Source: Alphaproteobacteria bacterium
GTDB lineage: Bacteria > Pseudomonadota > Alphaproteobacteria > UBA6615
Direction of reading: 5' to 3'
Assembly: GCA_021774445.1 (NCBI GenBank)
Contig: JAJFJA010000047.1
Coordinates: 101,526 to 165,525 of the forward strand
DNA: 64,000 nucleotides
Shown here: positions 49,899 to 58,608 of the stretch, piece by piece
Numbering within the stretch: position 1 is the stretch's first letter
Layout of the letters: every line of letters begins with the position of its first letter
Translations under genes and position numbers: made by a program
The notes under the pieces: generated by a model
Seen by the model: the letters and a program-made list of their open reading frames with translations, nothing else
The model's database searches: none
Told to the model about the DNA's origin: nothing

Positions 49899-52800
49899 AT
49901 GAGCGATCTCGTCAGTCAGTTGCAAGAGCGCGTTCTATTGTGCGACGGCGCCATGGGCAGCCGCACCCAGGCTCTCGACCTGGATTTGGATCGCGACTTT
50001 TGGGGCCAGGAGAACTGCACCGAAATTCTCAATCTGTCGCGCCCGGATCTGGTAAGAGAAATCCATCTCGGCTACCTGCGGGCCGGGGCTGACATGGTCG
50101 AAACCAATACTTTTGGCGGTTCGCCGATCACCCTCGCCGAATTCGACTTGCAGGATCGTGCGGTCGAGATCAATCGCCGCGCCGCCGAATTGGCGCGTGA
50201 GGCAATCGGTGAAATGGCGAGCGATGGCCGCGACCGCTTCGTTCTTGGCTCGATCGGGCCGGGTACGCGTCTGCCCACTCTGGGCCATGTGAGCTATGAC
50301 GAGTTGGAGGCAGCGCTCGCCAGCCAGGCCGGCGGCTTGTTGGCCGGCGGCGTCGACGGCTATCTGATTGAGACCTGCCAGGATTTGCTGCAAGTCAAAG
50401 CGGCCGTCAATGGTGTACGCAAGGCCCTCGGCGAGCGGACAGCGGAGATACCGGTGTTCGTCAACGTCACGGTGGAGACCACCGGGACCATGCTGGTCGG
50501 TGCCGACATCGCCAGCGCGGCCACGGTTCTGAACGCCCTCGATGTGCAGATGATCGGCCTGAATTGCGCTACCGGTCCCCAGGAAATGGCCGAACATGTG
50601 CGCTGGCTTGGCGAGAACTGGCCCGGCCTCGTCGCCGTGCTGCCCAACGCCGGGTTGCCGGAACTCGTCGACGGCCAGACCAGCTACCCCCTGAAGCCCG
50701 ATGCGCTGGCGAGTTGGCTCGCACGTTTCGTCGAAGAGGACGGCATTAATCTGATCGGTGGTTGCTGCGGCACCGACATCGAGCACATCGCCGCCCTCGA
50801 CGAGATGCTGCGCCAGCGCGCCGATGGCGCCTTGCGGCCGCGGCCGGTGGCGAAGTCGCGAGTGTGGGTACCGTCCGTGGCCTCTTTGTTCAGTCAGTTC
50901 TCCCTGCGTCAGGAGAACGCCTATTTCTCCATCGGTGAGCGCTGCAACGCCAATGGCTCGAAGAAGTTCCGCGATCTGCAGGCGGAAAACAATTGGGACG
51001 GCTGTATTGCCGTTGGTCGCGAACAGGAGAAGGAGGGCAGCCATGCGCTGGATCTCTGCACCGCTTTCGTCGGCCGGGACGAGGTCTCCGATATGACCGA
51101 GGTCATATCGCGCATGCGCAGTGCCGTGACCGCCCCCCTCGTGCTCGATTCCACCGAGTACCCCGTGCTCGAAGCGAGCATGAAGCTCTATGGCGGCAAG
51201 CCCGTCATCAACTCCATTAATTTCGAGGATGGCGAGGAGGCGGCGCACAAGCGGCTGGTCTTGGCCCGCAAATTCGGCGCCTCGGTGATCGCCCTGACCA
51301 TCGACGAAGAAGGCATGGCCAAAGATGCCGCGGGCAAGCTGGCTATCGCCAAACGTCTGTACGAGTTCGCCGTCGACGAGCACGGTCTACCGCCGAGCGA
51401 TCTGATGTTCGATCCGCTGACCTTCACCATTTGCACCGGCAACGCGGATGACCGCCGTCTTGGTATCGAGACTTTGGACGGCATTGCCGCCATCCGCGAA
51501 GCACTGCCCGAATGTCAGGTCATCCTCGGGCTCTCCAATATTTCCTTCGGCCTCAACCCGCCGGCGCGGCATGTGCTCAATTCGGTCTATCTCGACCATG
51601 CCCTCAAGCGTGGCCTCACCGGCGCCATCGTACATCTCAGTAAAATCAGGTCATTACACGCTATTTCTTCCGAAGAGGTTGAGCTAGCCGAGGATCTGAT
51701 TTTCGACCGCCGGCGCCCGGACTATGATCCTTTGGAAGCGTATATGGCCGCCTTCGAAGGACGGACCGTCGCCACCGAGAAGAAAGTCGCCCGCGCCGAG
51801 ACCGTCGAAAAACGTCTCGAGGAGCGCATCGTCGATGGCGACCGGCAGGGACTGGAGGTGGACCTCGACGAGGCCATGGTCATGCATCCGCCCCTCGACA
51901 TTATCAACACCTTCTTGCTTGGCGGTATGAAGATTGTCGGCGAGTTGTTCGGTGCCGGCAAAATGCAGTTGCCGTTCGTCTTGCGCTCGGCCGAAGTCAT
52001 GAAAACCGCGGTCGCTTATCTTGAACCCCATATGGATCGGGTCGACGGCCAGCAACGCGGCACCATTGTGCTGGCGACCGTCAAAGGCGACGTCCATGAT
52101 ATCGGCAAGAACTTGGTCGATATTATCCTCACCAACAACGGTTACCGGGTCGTCAACCTCGGCATCAAGCAGCCCATTGGCGCCATCTTGCAGGCCGCCC
52201 GCGACAACCAGGCCGATGTTGTCGGCATGTCGGGGCTGTTGGTCAAGTCCACGGTAGTCATGCGCGAGAACTTGGAGGAGATGACTCGCGAGGGCCTCGA
52301 CGTTCCGGTATTCCTCGGTGGTGCCGCCCTGACCCGCGGCTACGTCGAGGAGGACTGCGCCCGCGCCTATGGCGGCGGCCGCGTTGCTTACGCCCGCGAT
52401 GCCTTCGATGGCCTCGGCCTCATGGACCGGGTCGTGTCCGGCAATTTCGACGATTATCTTGCCGAGCAGCGTCAGCGGCGGGTCGAACGGCCCGTCAATC
52501 GCCGCCGCAAGCTTGGCACCGCGGCTGAGCCGGCGGAACGGCCTGTCGATCTCGAGGAAACCCGGTTGCGTCGCGACGAGCTAGCCGTTGGAGTTGAGGT
52601 CCCAGAGCCGCCGTTCTGGGGTGCCCGGCTGGTCGAGCGAGTGCCAGTGGACGCGCTGCTGCCCTTCCTCAACGAACGCATGCTCTACCAGTTTCACTGG
52701 GGTTACCGCAAAGACGGCCGCAAGCTGGCCGAATATATGCGCTGGGCGCGCAAGGAGCTGCGCCCGCTTCTGCAAGGGTTGTTGGAGCGCTGCAAGAAAG

Positions 52801-53396
52801 AAGCGATTCTCGCACCCCAGGCGGTTTATGGTTATTGGAAAGCCGCCGCCGAAGGGAATGATATCATCCTTTACGGTGCCGATGGTCGGACGGAACTTAC
52901 CCGCTTTACCTTGCCGCGGCAGGCCCGGGAAGGCGGCCTCTGCATCGCCGATTTCTTCCGCGATGCCAGTCGCGGCCCGGCCGAGCGTGACGTCATTGGG
53001 GTTCAGATTGCGACCATGGGCCAAAATGTCGCCGATGTGGCACGCCAATGGTTCGCCGATGATCACTACCAGGATTATCTCTATTTGCACGGCCTTGGTG
53101 TCGAGATGACCGAGGCCCTTGCCGAATATCTCCATAAGCAGATACGAGCGGAACTCGGCTTCGCCGCCGAGGATGCACGCGTCATCGAGGAGATGCTGCA
53201 GCAAGGGTATCACGGCTCCCGATACTCCTTCGGGTACCCGGCCTGCCCGAATCTCGAGGACCAGGAACCCCTGTTGAAACTGCTGGGGGCGGAGCGGATC
53301 GGCGTGGCATTGAGCGATGGCTTCCAGTTGCATCCGGAACAATCGACGTCGGCGATTGTCGTTCACCATCCGCAGGCCAAATATTTCTCCGTGTGA
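49899..53396 (+). CDS. metH: Cobalamin-dependent methionine synthase, full length
   Basis: LLCDGAMGSRTQALDL; LIGGCCGTDIEHIAAL; pterin domain; B12 motif DVHDIGKNLV; activation domain YHGSRYSFGYPACPNLEDQ. Confidence 0.96.
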   Translation: MSDLVSQLQERVLLCDGAMGSRTQALDLDLDRDFWGQENCTEILNLSRPDLVREIHLGYLRAGADMVETNTFGGSPITLAEFDLQDRAVEINRRAAELAREAIGEMASDGRDRFVLGSIGPGTRLPTLGHVSYDELEAALASQAGGLLAGGVDGYLIETCQDLLQVKAAVNGVRKALGERTAEIPVFVNVTVETTGTMLVGADIASAATVLNALDVQMIGLNCATGPQEMAEHVRWLGENWPGLVAVLPNAGLPELVDGQTSYPLKPDALASWLARFVEEDGINLIGGCCGTDIEHIAALDEMLRQRADGALRPRPVAKSRVWVPSVASLFSQFSLRQENAYFSIGERCNANGSKKFRDLQAENNWDGCIAVGREQEKEGSHALDLCTAFVGRDEVSDMTEVISRMRSAVTAPLVLDSTEYPVLEASMKLYGGKPVINSINFEDGEEAAHKRLVLARKFGASVIALTIDEEGMAKDAAGKLAIAKRLYEFAVDEHGLPPSDLMFDPLTFTICTGNADDRRLGIETLDGIAAIREALPECQVILGLSNISFGLNPPARHVLNSVYLDHALKRGLTGAIVHLSKIRSLHAISSEEVELAEDLIFDRRRPDYDPLEAYMAAFEGRTVATEKKVARAETVEKRLEERIVDGDRQGLEVDLDEAMVMHPPLDIINTFLLGGMKIVGELFGAGKMQLPFVLRSAEVMKTAVAYLEPHMDRVDGQQRGTIVLATVKGDVHDIGKNLVDIILTNNGYRVVNLGIKQPIGAILQAARDNQADVVGMSGLLVKSTVVMRENLEEMTREGLDVPVFLGGAALTRGYVEEDCARAYGGGRVAYARDAFDGLGLMDRVVSGNFDDYLAEQRQRRVERPVNRRRKLGTAAEPAERPVDLEETRLRRDELAVGVEVPEPPFWGARLVERVPVDALLPFLNERMLYQFHWGYRKDGRKLAEYMRWARKELRPLLQGLLERCKKEAILAPQAVYGYWKAAAEGNDIILYGADGRTELTRFTLPRQAREGGLCIADFFRDASRGPAERDVIGVQIATMGQNVADVARQWFADDHYQDYLYLHGLGVEMTEALAEYLHKQIRAELGFAAEDARVIEEMLQQGYHGSRYSFGYPACPNLEDQEPLLKLLGAERIGVALSDGFQLHPEQSTSAIVVHHPQAKYFSV

Positions 53397-53513
53397 TGTG
53401 ACAAGTTTGGGACATTCGGCCTTCACGACGGCGGCCCGCCCGGGGTTGAAAGTCGTTAACACTCTGTTGACGAGGCCTCTGTAGGCTCGCGCCTGACCGG
53501 AGTGGAGGCGTGT

Positions 53514-54566
53514 ATGGATAAGGCGAGAGCCCCGCAAAAACCGACGGAGATCGCTGAGCAGACGCTGCAGCGAATCCTCGCGCTAGGCATCACGCCGCAC
53601 CCGCGGAATTATGCCGTCTGGTATGGCTATTTCTCTGGGGACCCGGAACTGGTACGGGCGGTCGACGCTATCCTGAACGGCGGCCAGGGCTTCGACGACT
53701 CTCATGGTGCCGAGTTGTACCGCGAGCATTTCTCGTACGACAATGAAGGCGCCGCGATCCGCGAGACCAGCGAGCGTGTCGAGGTCGCTCTCGGTCAGGT
53801 CGTATCGATGTTGAGCGACGCGGGCCAAGACACGTCGCGCTATGGTGACGCTCTGGCCGGTATCACCGGCGATCTGTCCGACGGGGATTCCATAGAAGAG
53901 GTCCGCGCGATCGTGACCAGACTGAGCGAACATACCCGGACGATGACGGAACAGAATAAGCGTTTCGAGGAGGAGATCAGCCGGTCCAACCAAGAGATCG
54001 AGCAACTCCGCCAGAATCTCGAAGACTCGCGTCTCGAGGCGAAGACCGATTCCCTGACCGGGCTCAACAACCGCAAATACTTTGACGAGTCTCTCTTTGC
54101 AGCGGCCCGCGATGCTGCCGACGTCGGTACGCCGCTGTCACTCTTGATGCTCGATATCGATCATTTCAAGCGATTCAACGACACCTATGGACATAACTTG
54201 GGCGATGTTGTTTTGAAACAGGTCGCCCGATGCATAGGCGCCTGCGTGAAAGGCAAGGACCTCACGGCGCGGTTTGGTGGTGAGGAGTTCGTTATCCTGC
54301 TGCCGGAGACGGCTGTTGAGGACGCCATGACCGTGGCCCAACAGGTGTGCCGGACCGTCGCCGGCAAAGAAATCGTCATGCGGTCGTCGGGCAAGTCGCT
54401 GGGCAAGATCACCTTGTCCGCGGGTGCCGCGCAGTTGCGACCGCCCGAGTCTGCTGAGCAGTTGCTCCAGCGCGCCGATGAGGCGATGTATCTGGCCAAG
54501 AATGGCGGCCGCAATCGGGCCGTCTCGGAATACGAACTCGAAAATAGGCTGTCCGCGACCGCCTAG
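53514..54566 (+). CDS. Diguanylate cyclase (GGDEF domain)
   Basis: DSLTGLNNRKYFDESL...MLDIDHFKRFNDTYGHNLGD...ARFGGEEFVILLPET. Confidence 0.93.
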   Translation: MDKARAPQKPTEIAEQTLQRILALGITPHPRNYAVWYGYFSGDPELVRAVDAILNGGQGFDDSHGAELYREHFSYDNEGAAIRETSERVEVALGQVVSMLSDAGQDTSRYGDALAGITGDLSDGDSIEEVRAIVTRLSEHTRTMTEQNKRFEEEISRSNQEIEQLRQNLEDSRLEAKTDSLTGLNNRKYFDESLFAAARDAADVGTPLSLLMLDIDHFKRFNDTYGHNLGDVVLKQVARCIGACVKGKDLTARFGGEEFVILLPETAVEDAMTVAQQVCRTVAGKEIVMRSSGKSLGKITLSAGAAQLRPPESAEQLLQRADEAMYLAKNGGRNRAVSEYELENRLSATA

Positions 54567-54645
54567 CTTATCGCCAAACTGATTGGGCAACGGCTGGCAG
54601 CACGTGTTAGAAGAGCGCCCTTAATCAAAACAAGGGCGCCTTTTC

Positions 54646-56409
54646 GTGCGGAGTCGATCCGCCGCAGGGGCAGGTCTGTTGCGACGCTTTCTGCACAACG
54701 AACATCTCAGCCTATCCGTTCTGGCGGCGGGTATCGGTGCGGTGGCCGGCTTTGGCACGCTAGCCTTTCGTGCGGCTATCGGCGCCATTCAAGCGACCGG
54801 TTTTGGTTTCTCGTCCGAACTTGTGATTACCGGCACCCGCGGGTTGCCCTGGTGGCAGATCCTGGCTGTCCCGACGATCGGCGGCCTGATTGTCGGTTTG
54901 TTGCTGCGCTATCTGGTACCGGGTGGTCGCGCGCACGGTGTTTCTCATATTGTCGAGGCCGTCAGCCTGCACGGTGGCCGTATGCCGCTGCGCGAGGGCC
55001 TCGCGTCGGCCGTCGCCGCCGCGGCGTCTATCGGTGCCGGTGCGTCGACCGGACGCGAGGGACCGGTCGTCCATCTGGGCGCCACGATGGCCGCCTGGGT
55101 CTCGCAGAAACTCAAGCTCGGCCCGGGCTTCGTCCGCACGTTGTTGGGATGTGGCGCCGCCGCGGCGGTGGCGGCCTCCTTTAACGCGCCTATCGCCGGC
55201 GTATTATTTGCCCTTGAGGTCATCATCGGCCATCACGGGCTCAAGGCCTTCGCGCCCATTGTCATTGCGTCGGTCACCGGCACGGTGATCGGCCGCATCC
55301 AGTTTGGCAACGCCCCCGCCTTTGTGGTGCCCGAGAACGTGCTGATCAGCTTGTGGGAATTTCCCGCCTTCGCCTTGCTTGGCGTGGTCAGCGGCATCGT
55401 CGCCATTATCTTCATGCGCGCCATCTTGCTGGCCGACAAGGTTGCCGAACGCAGCCATATTCCCGGCTGGGCCCAGCCGGCCTGTGCTGGGCTGTTCGTC
55501 GGTGCTATTGCGATCGGGCTGCCGCACGTCCTCGGGGTTGGTTACGAAGGCACCGACGCGGCCTTGCGGGCTGAATTCGCGTTCGGTCTGCTGCTGGTCC
55601 TGATCGTCGCCAAGATTGCCGCGACCGCGATCAGCATCGGTTTTGGATTCGCTGGCGGCGTCTTCAGTCCAGCCCTATTCATCGGCGCCCTCGTCGGCGG
55701 CGCCTTCGGGATCGCCGCCGGCACCGCCTTTCCGCTCTATTATTCCGGCACGCCGGCTTATGCTCTGATTGGCACCGGGGCCGTCGCGGGCGCCGTCCTC
55801 GGCGCGCCCATGTCGACCATCTTGATCATTTTCGAGTTAACCGGCGATTATACCATGACCGTCGCCGTGATGATCGCCACGGTGGTCGCCTCGATAATCA
55901 CCCATCAGTTCTTTGGCCGGTCATTCTTTCATATGCAATTGAAGCAGCGCGGCCTCGATTTGGCGGCAGCCGAGGATCGAGATCTGCTTCGCAATATTCC
56001 TATCACCGACGTAATGCGGTCGGATTTCACTGCCATTTCGGCCGACTGCCCCATGCATGAATTGGCTCGGCGTGTCGGCAGCGCGCCTTATGGTGCCGTT
56101 ATGGTCACCACAGCGCCGGACGGACTCTGCGGCGTACTCACTTACGCGGATATCCATCGGCCGCGCGACGGCGATGCCGAGATAACGTCGGCCGGCGACC
56201 TCACACCCTCGGACCCATTCGTGGTTCTGGCCAGCGACCGCCTCGACGTCGCCTGGGATCGCATGCGGCGCGCCGAGTTGGAACAGGTCCCGGTGGTCGA
56301 CGATCACGAGACCAAGACGGTTCTAGGGCTGCTTCGCGAACACGATATCGTCCTCGCCCATAACCGGGCAATTCTCCGCGCCCGTGCCGAGGAGCATGGC
56401 TACGACTAA
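54646..56409 (+). CDS. ClC-family chloride channel/antiporter with C-terminal CBS domains
   Basis: GASTGREGPVVHLGA, GAVLGAPMSTILIIFELTGDY; CBS pair ITDVMRSDFTAIS...DLTPSDPFVVLASDRLDVAWDRM; GTG start. Confidence 0.92.
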   Translation: MRSRSAAGAGLLRRFLHNEHLSLSVLAAGIGAVAGFGTLAFRAAIGAIQATGFGFSSELVITGTRGLPWWQILAVPTIGGLIVGLLLRYLVPGGRAHGVSHIVEAVSLHGGRMPLREGLASAVAAAASIGAGASTGREGPVVHLGATMAAWVSQKLKLGPGFVRTLLGCGAAAAVAASFNAPIAGVLFALEVIIGHHGLKAFAPIVIASVTGTVIGRIQFGNAPAFVVPENVLISLWEFPAFALLGVVSGIVAIIFMRAILLADKVAERSHIPGWAQPACAGLFVGAIAIGLPHVLGVGYEGTDAALRAEFAFGLLLVLIVAKIAATAISIGFGFAGGVFSPALFIGALVGGAFGIAAGTAFPLYYSGTPAYALIGTGAVAGAVLGAPMSTILIIFELTGDYTMTVAVMIATVVASIITHQFFGRSFFHMQLKQRGLDLAAAEDRDLLRNIPITDVMRSDFTAISADCPMHELARRVGSAPYGAVMVTTAPDGLCGVLTYADIHRPRDGDAEITSAGDLTPSDPFVVLASDRLDVAWDRMRRAELEQVPVVDDHETKTVLGLLREHDIVLAHNRAILRARAEEHGYD

Positions 56410-56417
56410 CAGCGCCT

Positions 56418-57470
56418 TTAGAAACTAGGATCGAGTCGCAGCCAATCCCGTCGATCGATCGACGGCACCGTCAACTCGCGCATCTCGCCGCCCCGGCTGA
56501 GCACCGTCAGGTCGATTGCCGTTCCGGCATCCCCCGCGGCCCAAATCGAGCGGTAAAAATCTTCCAGATCGCCGACGCCGACGCCCTCCACGCCGACCAC
56601 GACGTCACCGGCACGGATGCCCGCCTTTTTTGCCGGTCCATCCTCAGCGACCCGATTGATAAACACGAAGCCGCGGACTGTCTCCGGATAGACCCCGAGC
56701 CACGGCCGCGCCGAAGCGCTGCGCTTTCCGTTGTCGATAAGCTCTTGCAGGATCGGCTTGATCTCGTTGATCGGTATGAACATGTTGCCGGGCAGGGGGC
56801 GACCCGACCCGGCGGCATCACCCACGAACAATGATCCGATGCCAAGCAGACGACCGTCTCCGCCGATCAGGGCCGCACCGGCAAAACGCCGATGCGGCGG
56901 CGCGGTAAAGATCGCGTTCTCGAGCATATATTCCCACGATCCGGAGAACACCCGCCGCGATACCACGTGAACGCCGAGGGCGTCGCTAATCCCGTTGCGG
57001 GTCGCCACGAGAGCCCGCTGGCTGGTCACCGCGCTCGCCGAGTCTCCGAGCACCAGCGGCTTGATACCCAAATGTTGTGTCGCCCGGACTAACCCAAAGC
57101 CGCTGTCATGGTCGTAGGCCACCACTTCGGCCGCGATCTCCCGCCCGTCGAAGAGCGTAAGGTCGACGGCCGACGCTTCGAGGATGAGATAACCGATGGT
57201 CAGCACCAGACCGTCCTCGGAAATCACCACGCCGTTGCCTTCGCGTTGTGTGCCGAGTCCGCTCGCGGTCCTCGCATGTTCCGGAACATCCGCGTCGATA
57301 CCGACAAAACTGCGCAACAGCTCTCTAATATCGCTATCGGTTGCCGGCGCTGTTCGCGGCGCGCCGCTATCTTGTGCCCAAACCGGCGCGGCCAATCCGG
57401 CAAAAGCCACGATCAGCGCGAACGTTGCGGCACGCCTTACCCCAGTCATGAAAGGCAGATCTCTCAACAT
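56418..57470 (-). CDS. HtrA/DegP-like PDZ protein lacking the catalytic triad (pseudoprotease)
   Basis: GNGVVISEDGLVLTIGYLILEAS (His to Tyr), DHDSGFGLVRA (Asp lost), APPHRRFAGAALIGGDG (Ser to Ala); PDZ WLGVYPETVRGFVFINRVAEDGPAKKAGIRAGDVVVGVEG. Confidence 0.82.
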   Translation of the reverse strand: MLRDLPFMTGVRRAATFALIVAFAGLAAPVWAQDSGAPRTAPATDSDIRELLRSFVGIDADVPEHARTASGLGTQREGNGVVISEDGLVLTIGYLILEASAVDLTLFDGREIAAEVVAYDHDSGFGLVRATQHLGIKPLVLGDSASAVTSQRALVATRNGISDALGVHVVSRRVFSGSWEYMLENAIFTAPPHRRFAGAALIGGDGRLLGIGSLFVGDAAGSGRPLPGNMFIPINEIKPILQELIDNGKRSASARPWLGVYPETVRGFVFINRVAEDGPAKKAGIRAGDVVVGVEGVGVGDLEDFYRSIWAAGDAGTAIDLTVLSRGGEMRELTVPSIDRRDWLRLDPSF

Positions 57471-57546
57471 CGACTCGCCTCCGCACAGTGGTCCCGTCAA
57501 AGAATATCACAGCGGCGGTACGAAAAAGGGGCGTATCACACGAAAG

Positions 57547-58464
57547 TCATACGCCCTGGGAGGTGCCGCGCCTTCGACGCGTCTCGCGATGCAGGATGTA
57601 GAGGCCGCTGCCGATCACCACGACGATGCCGGCAATCACACGTGTCCCTGGCAAATCCCCCCAGAAGATGTAGCCCAGGCCCACCGCCCATATCAGCGCA
57701 GTATAGTCGAATGGGGCGATCACGGCGGCCGGCGCCAGGCGATAGGCCTGGGTGATGAGCAGTTGCCCGATCGCGCCGGTGGCGCCGACAAACGCAATGA
57801 GCCAAAGATCCTCGACCCGCAGCGAAACCCAAACAAAAGGCATCAATAGTCCGGCGGCGACCGCCATTCCCGCCAGATTGTAGACCACAATTGCCGTATT
57901 GCTCTCCGTCCGGCTCAACGCCCGCGAAGAAATCATGGCCAACGCGTAAGCGAACGCGGCGCCAAGCGCGAAAAGGGCGCCGGAACTCAGCATACCGGCC
58001 CCCGGCCGCACGATGATCAGCACCCCGCAAAGTCCCACCAACACCGCGCCCCAGCGATGCACGCCGACCCGCTCGCCCAATAGCCATGCCGAGAACGCGG
58101 TAATGAGGAAGGGTGCGGCGAATGCGACCGCGGTCGCATCGGCCAGCGGCATGCGCTTCAGCGCCATGACAAACAGCGCCAAGACAAACATATTGAGCAT
58201 GGCGCGGCCCAACAGCGCCGGTTTCCGCCGCGCGCGGATTTGTCCGAAACCTGGTCCCGCCCAGGTGTAGCCGAGGACAAAAATCAGCGCCACGACCGCG
58301 CGCATGAAGACGATTTGCAGCGGCGGATAATGCGCAGCCAGACTCTTGAGCGCCGCGTCCATTGACGCCAGCGCCAGCATCGCCCCGATCGTCAGGGCGA
58401 TCGCCATAGTACGCTCGCGGCGCACTGGGTCGACCGCCGATACCCGCGACTCCATGAACGGCAC
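57547..58464 (-). CDS. EamA/DMT family transporter
   Basis: About ten TMs; ASMDAALKSLAAHYPPLQIVFMRAVVALIFVLGY; PFDYTALIWAVGLGYIFWGDLP. Confidence 0.9.
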   Translation of the reverse strand: MPFMESRVSAVDPVRRERTMAIALTIGAMLALASMDAALKSLAAHYPPLQIVFMRAVVALIFVLGYTWAGPGFGQIRARRKPALLGRAMLNMFVLALFVMALKRMPLADATAVAFAAPFLITAFSAWLLGERVGVHRWGAVLVGLCGVLIIVRPGAGMLSSGALFALGAAFAYALAMISSRALSRTESNTAIVVYNLAGMAVAAGLLMPFVWVSLRVEDLWLIAFVGATGAIGQLLITQAYRLAPAAVIAPFDYTALIWAVGLGYIFWGDLPGTRVIAGIVVVIGSGLYILHRETRRRRGTSQGV

Positions 58465-58608
58465 GTCCCACTAGGCTTGGATGTCACTTCGTCGCCGGAC
58501 CGTCGTATGATCTGCATCGCCTGTCAAGCCGGGCCAAGCCCGCTCACGGCGGCCCGAACGCGACTCTCAGCGCGACTCTCGCCCCGCCGATGCTATATAG
58601 AAGGCACG

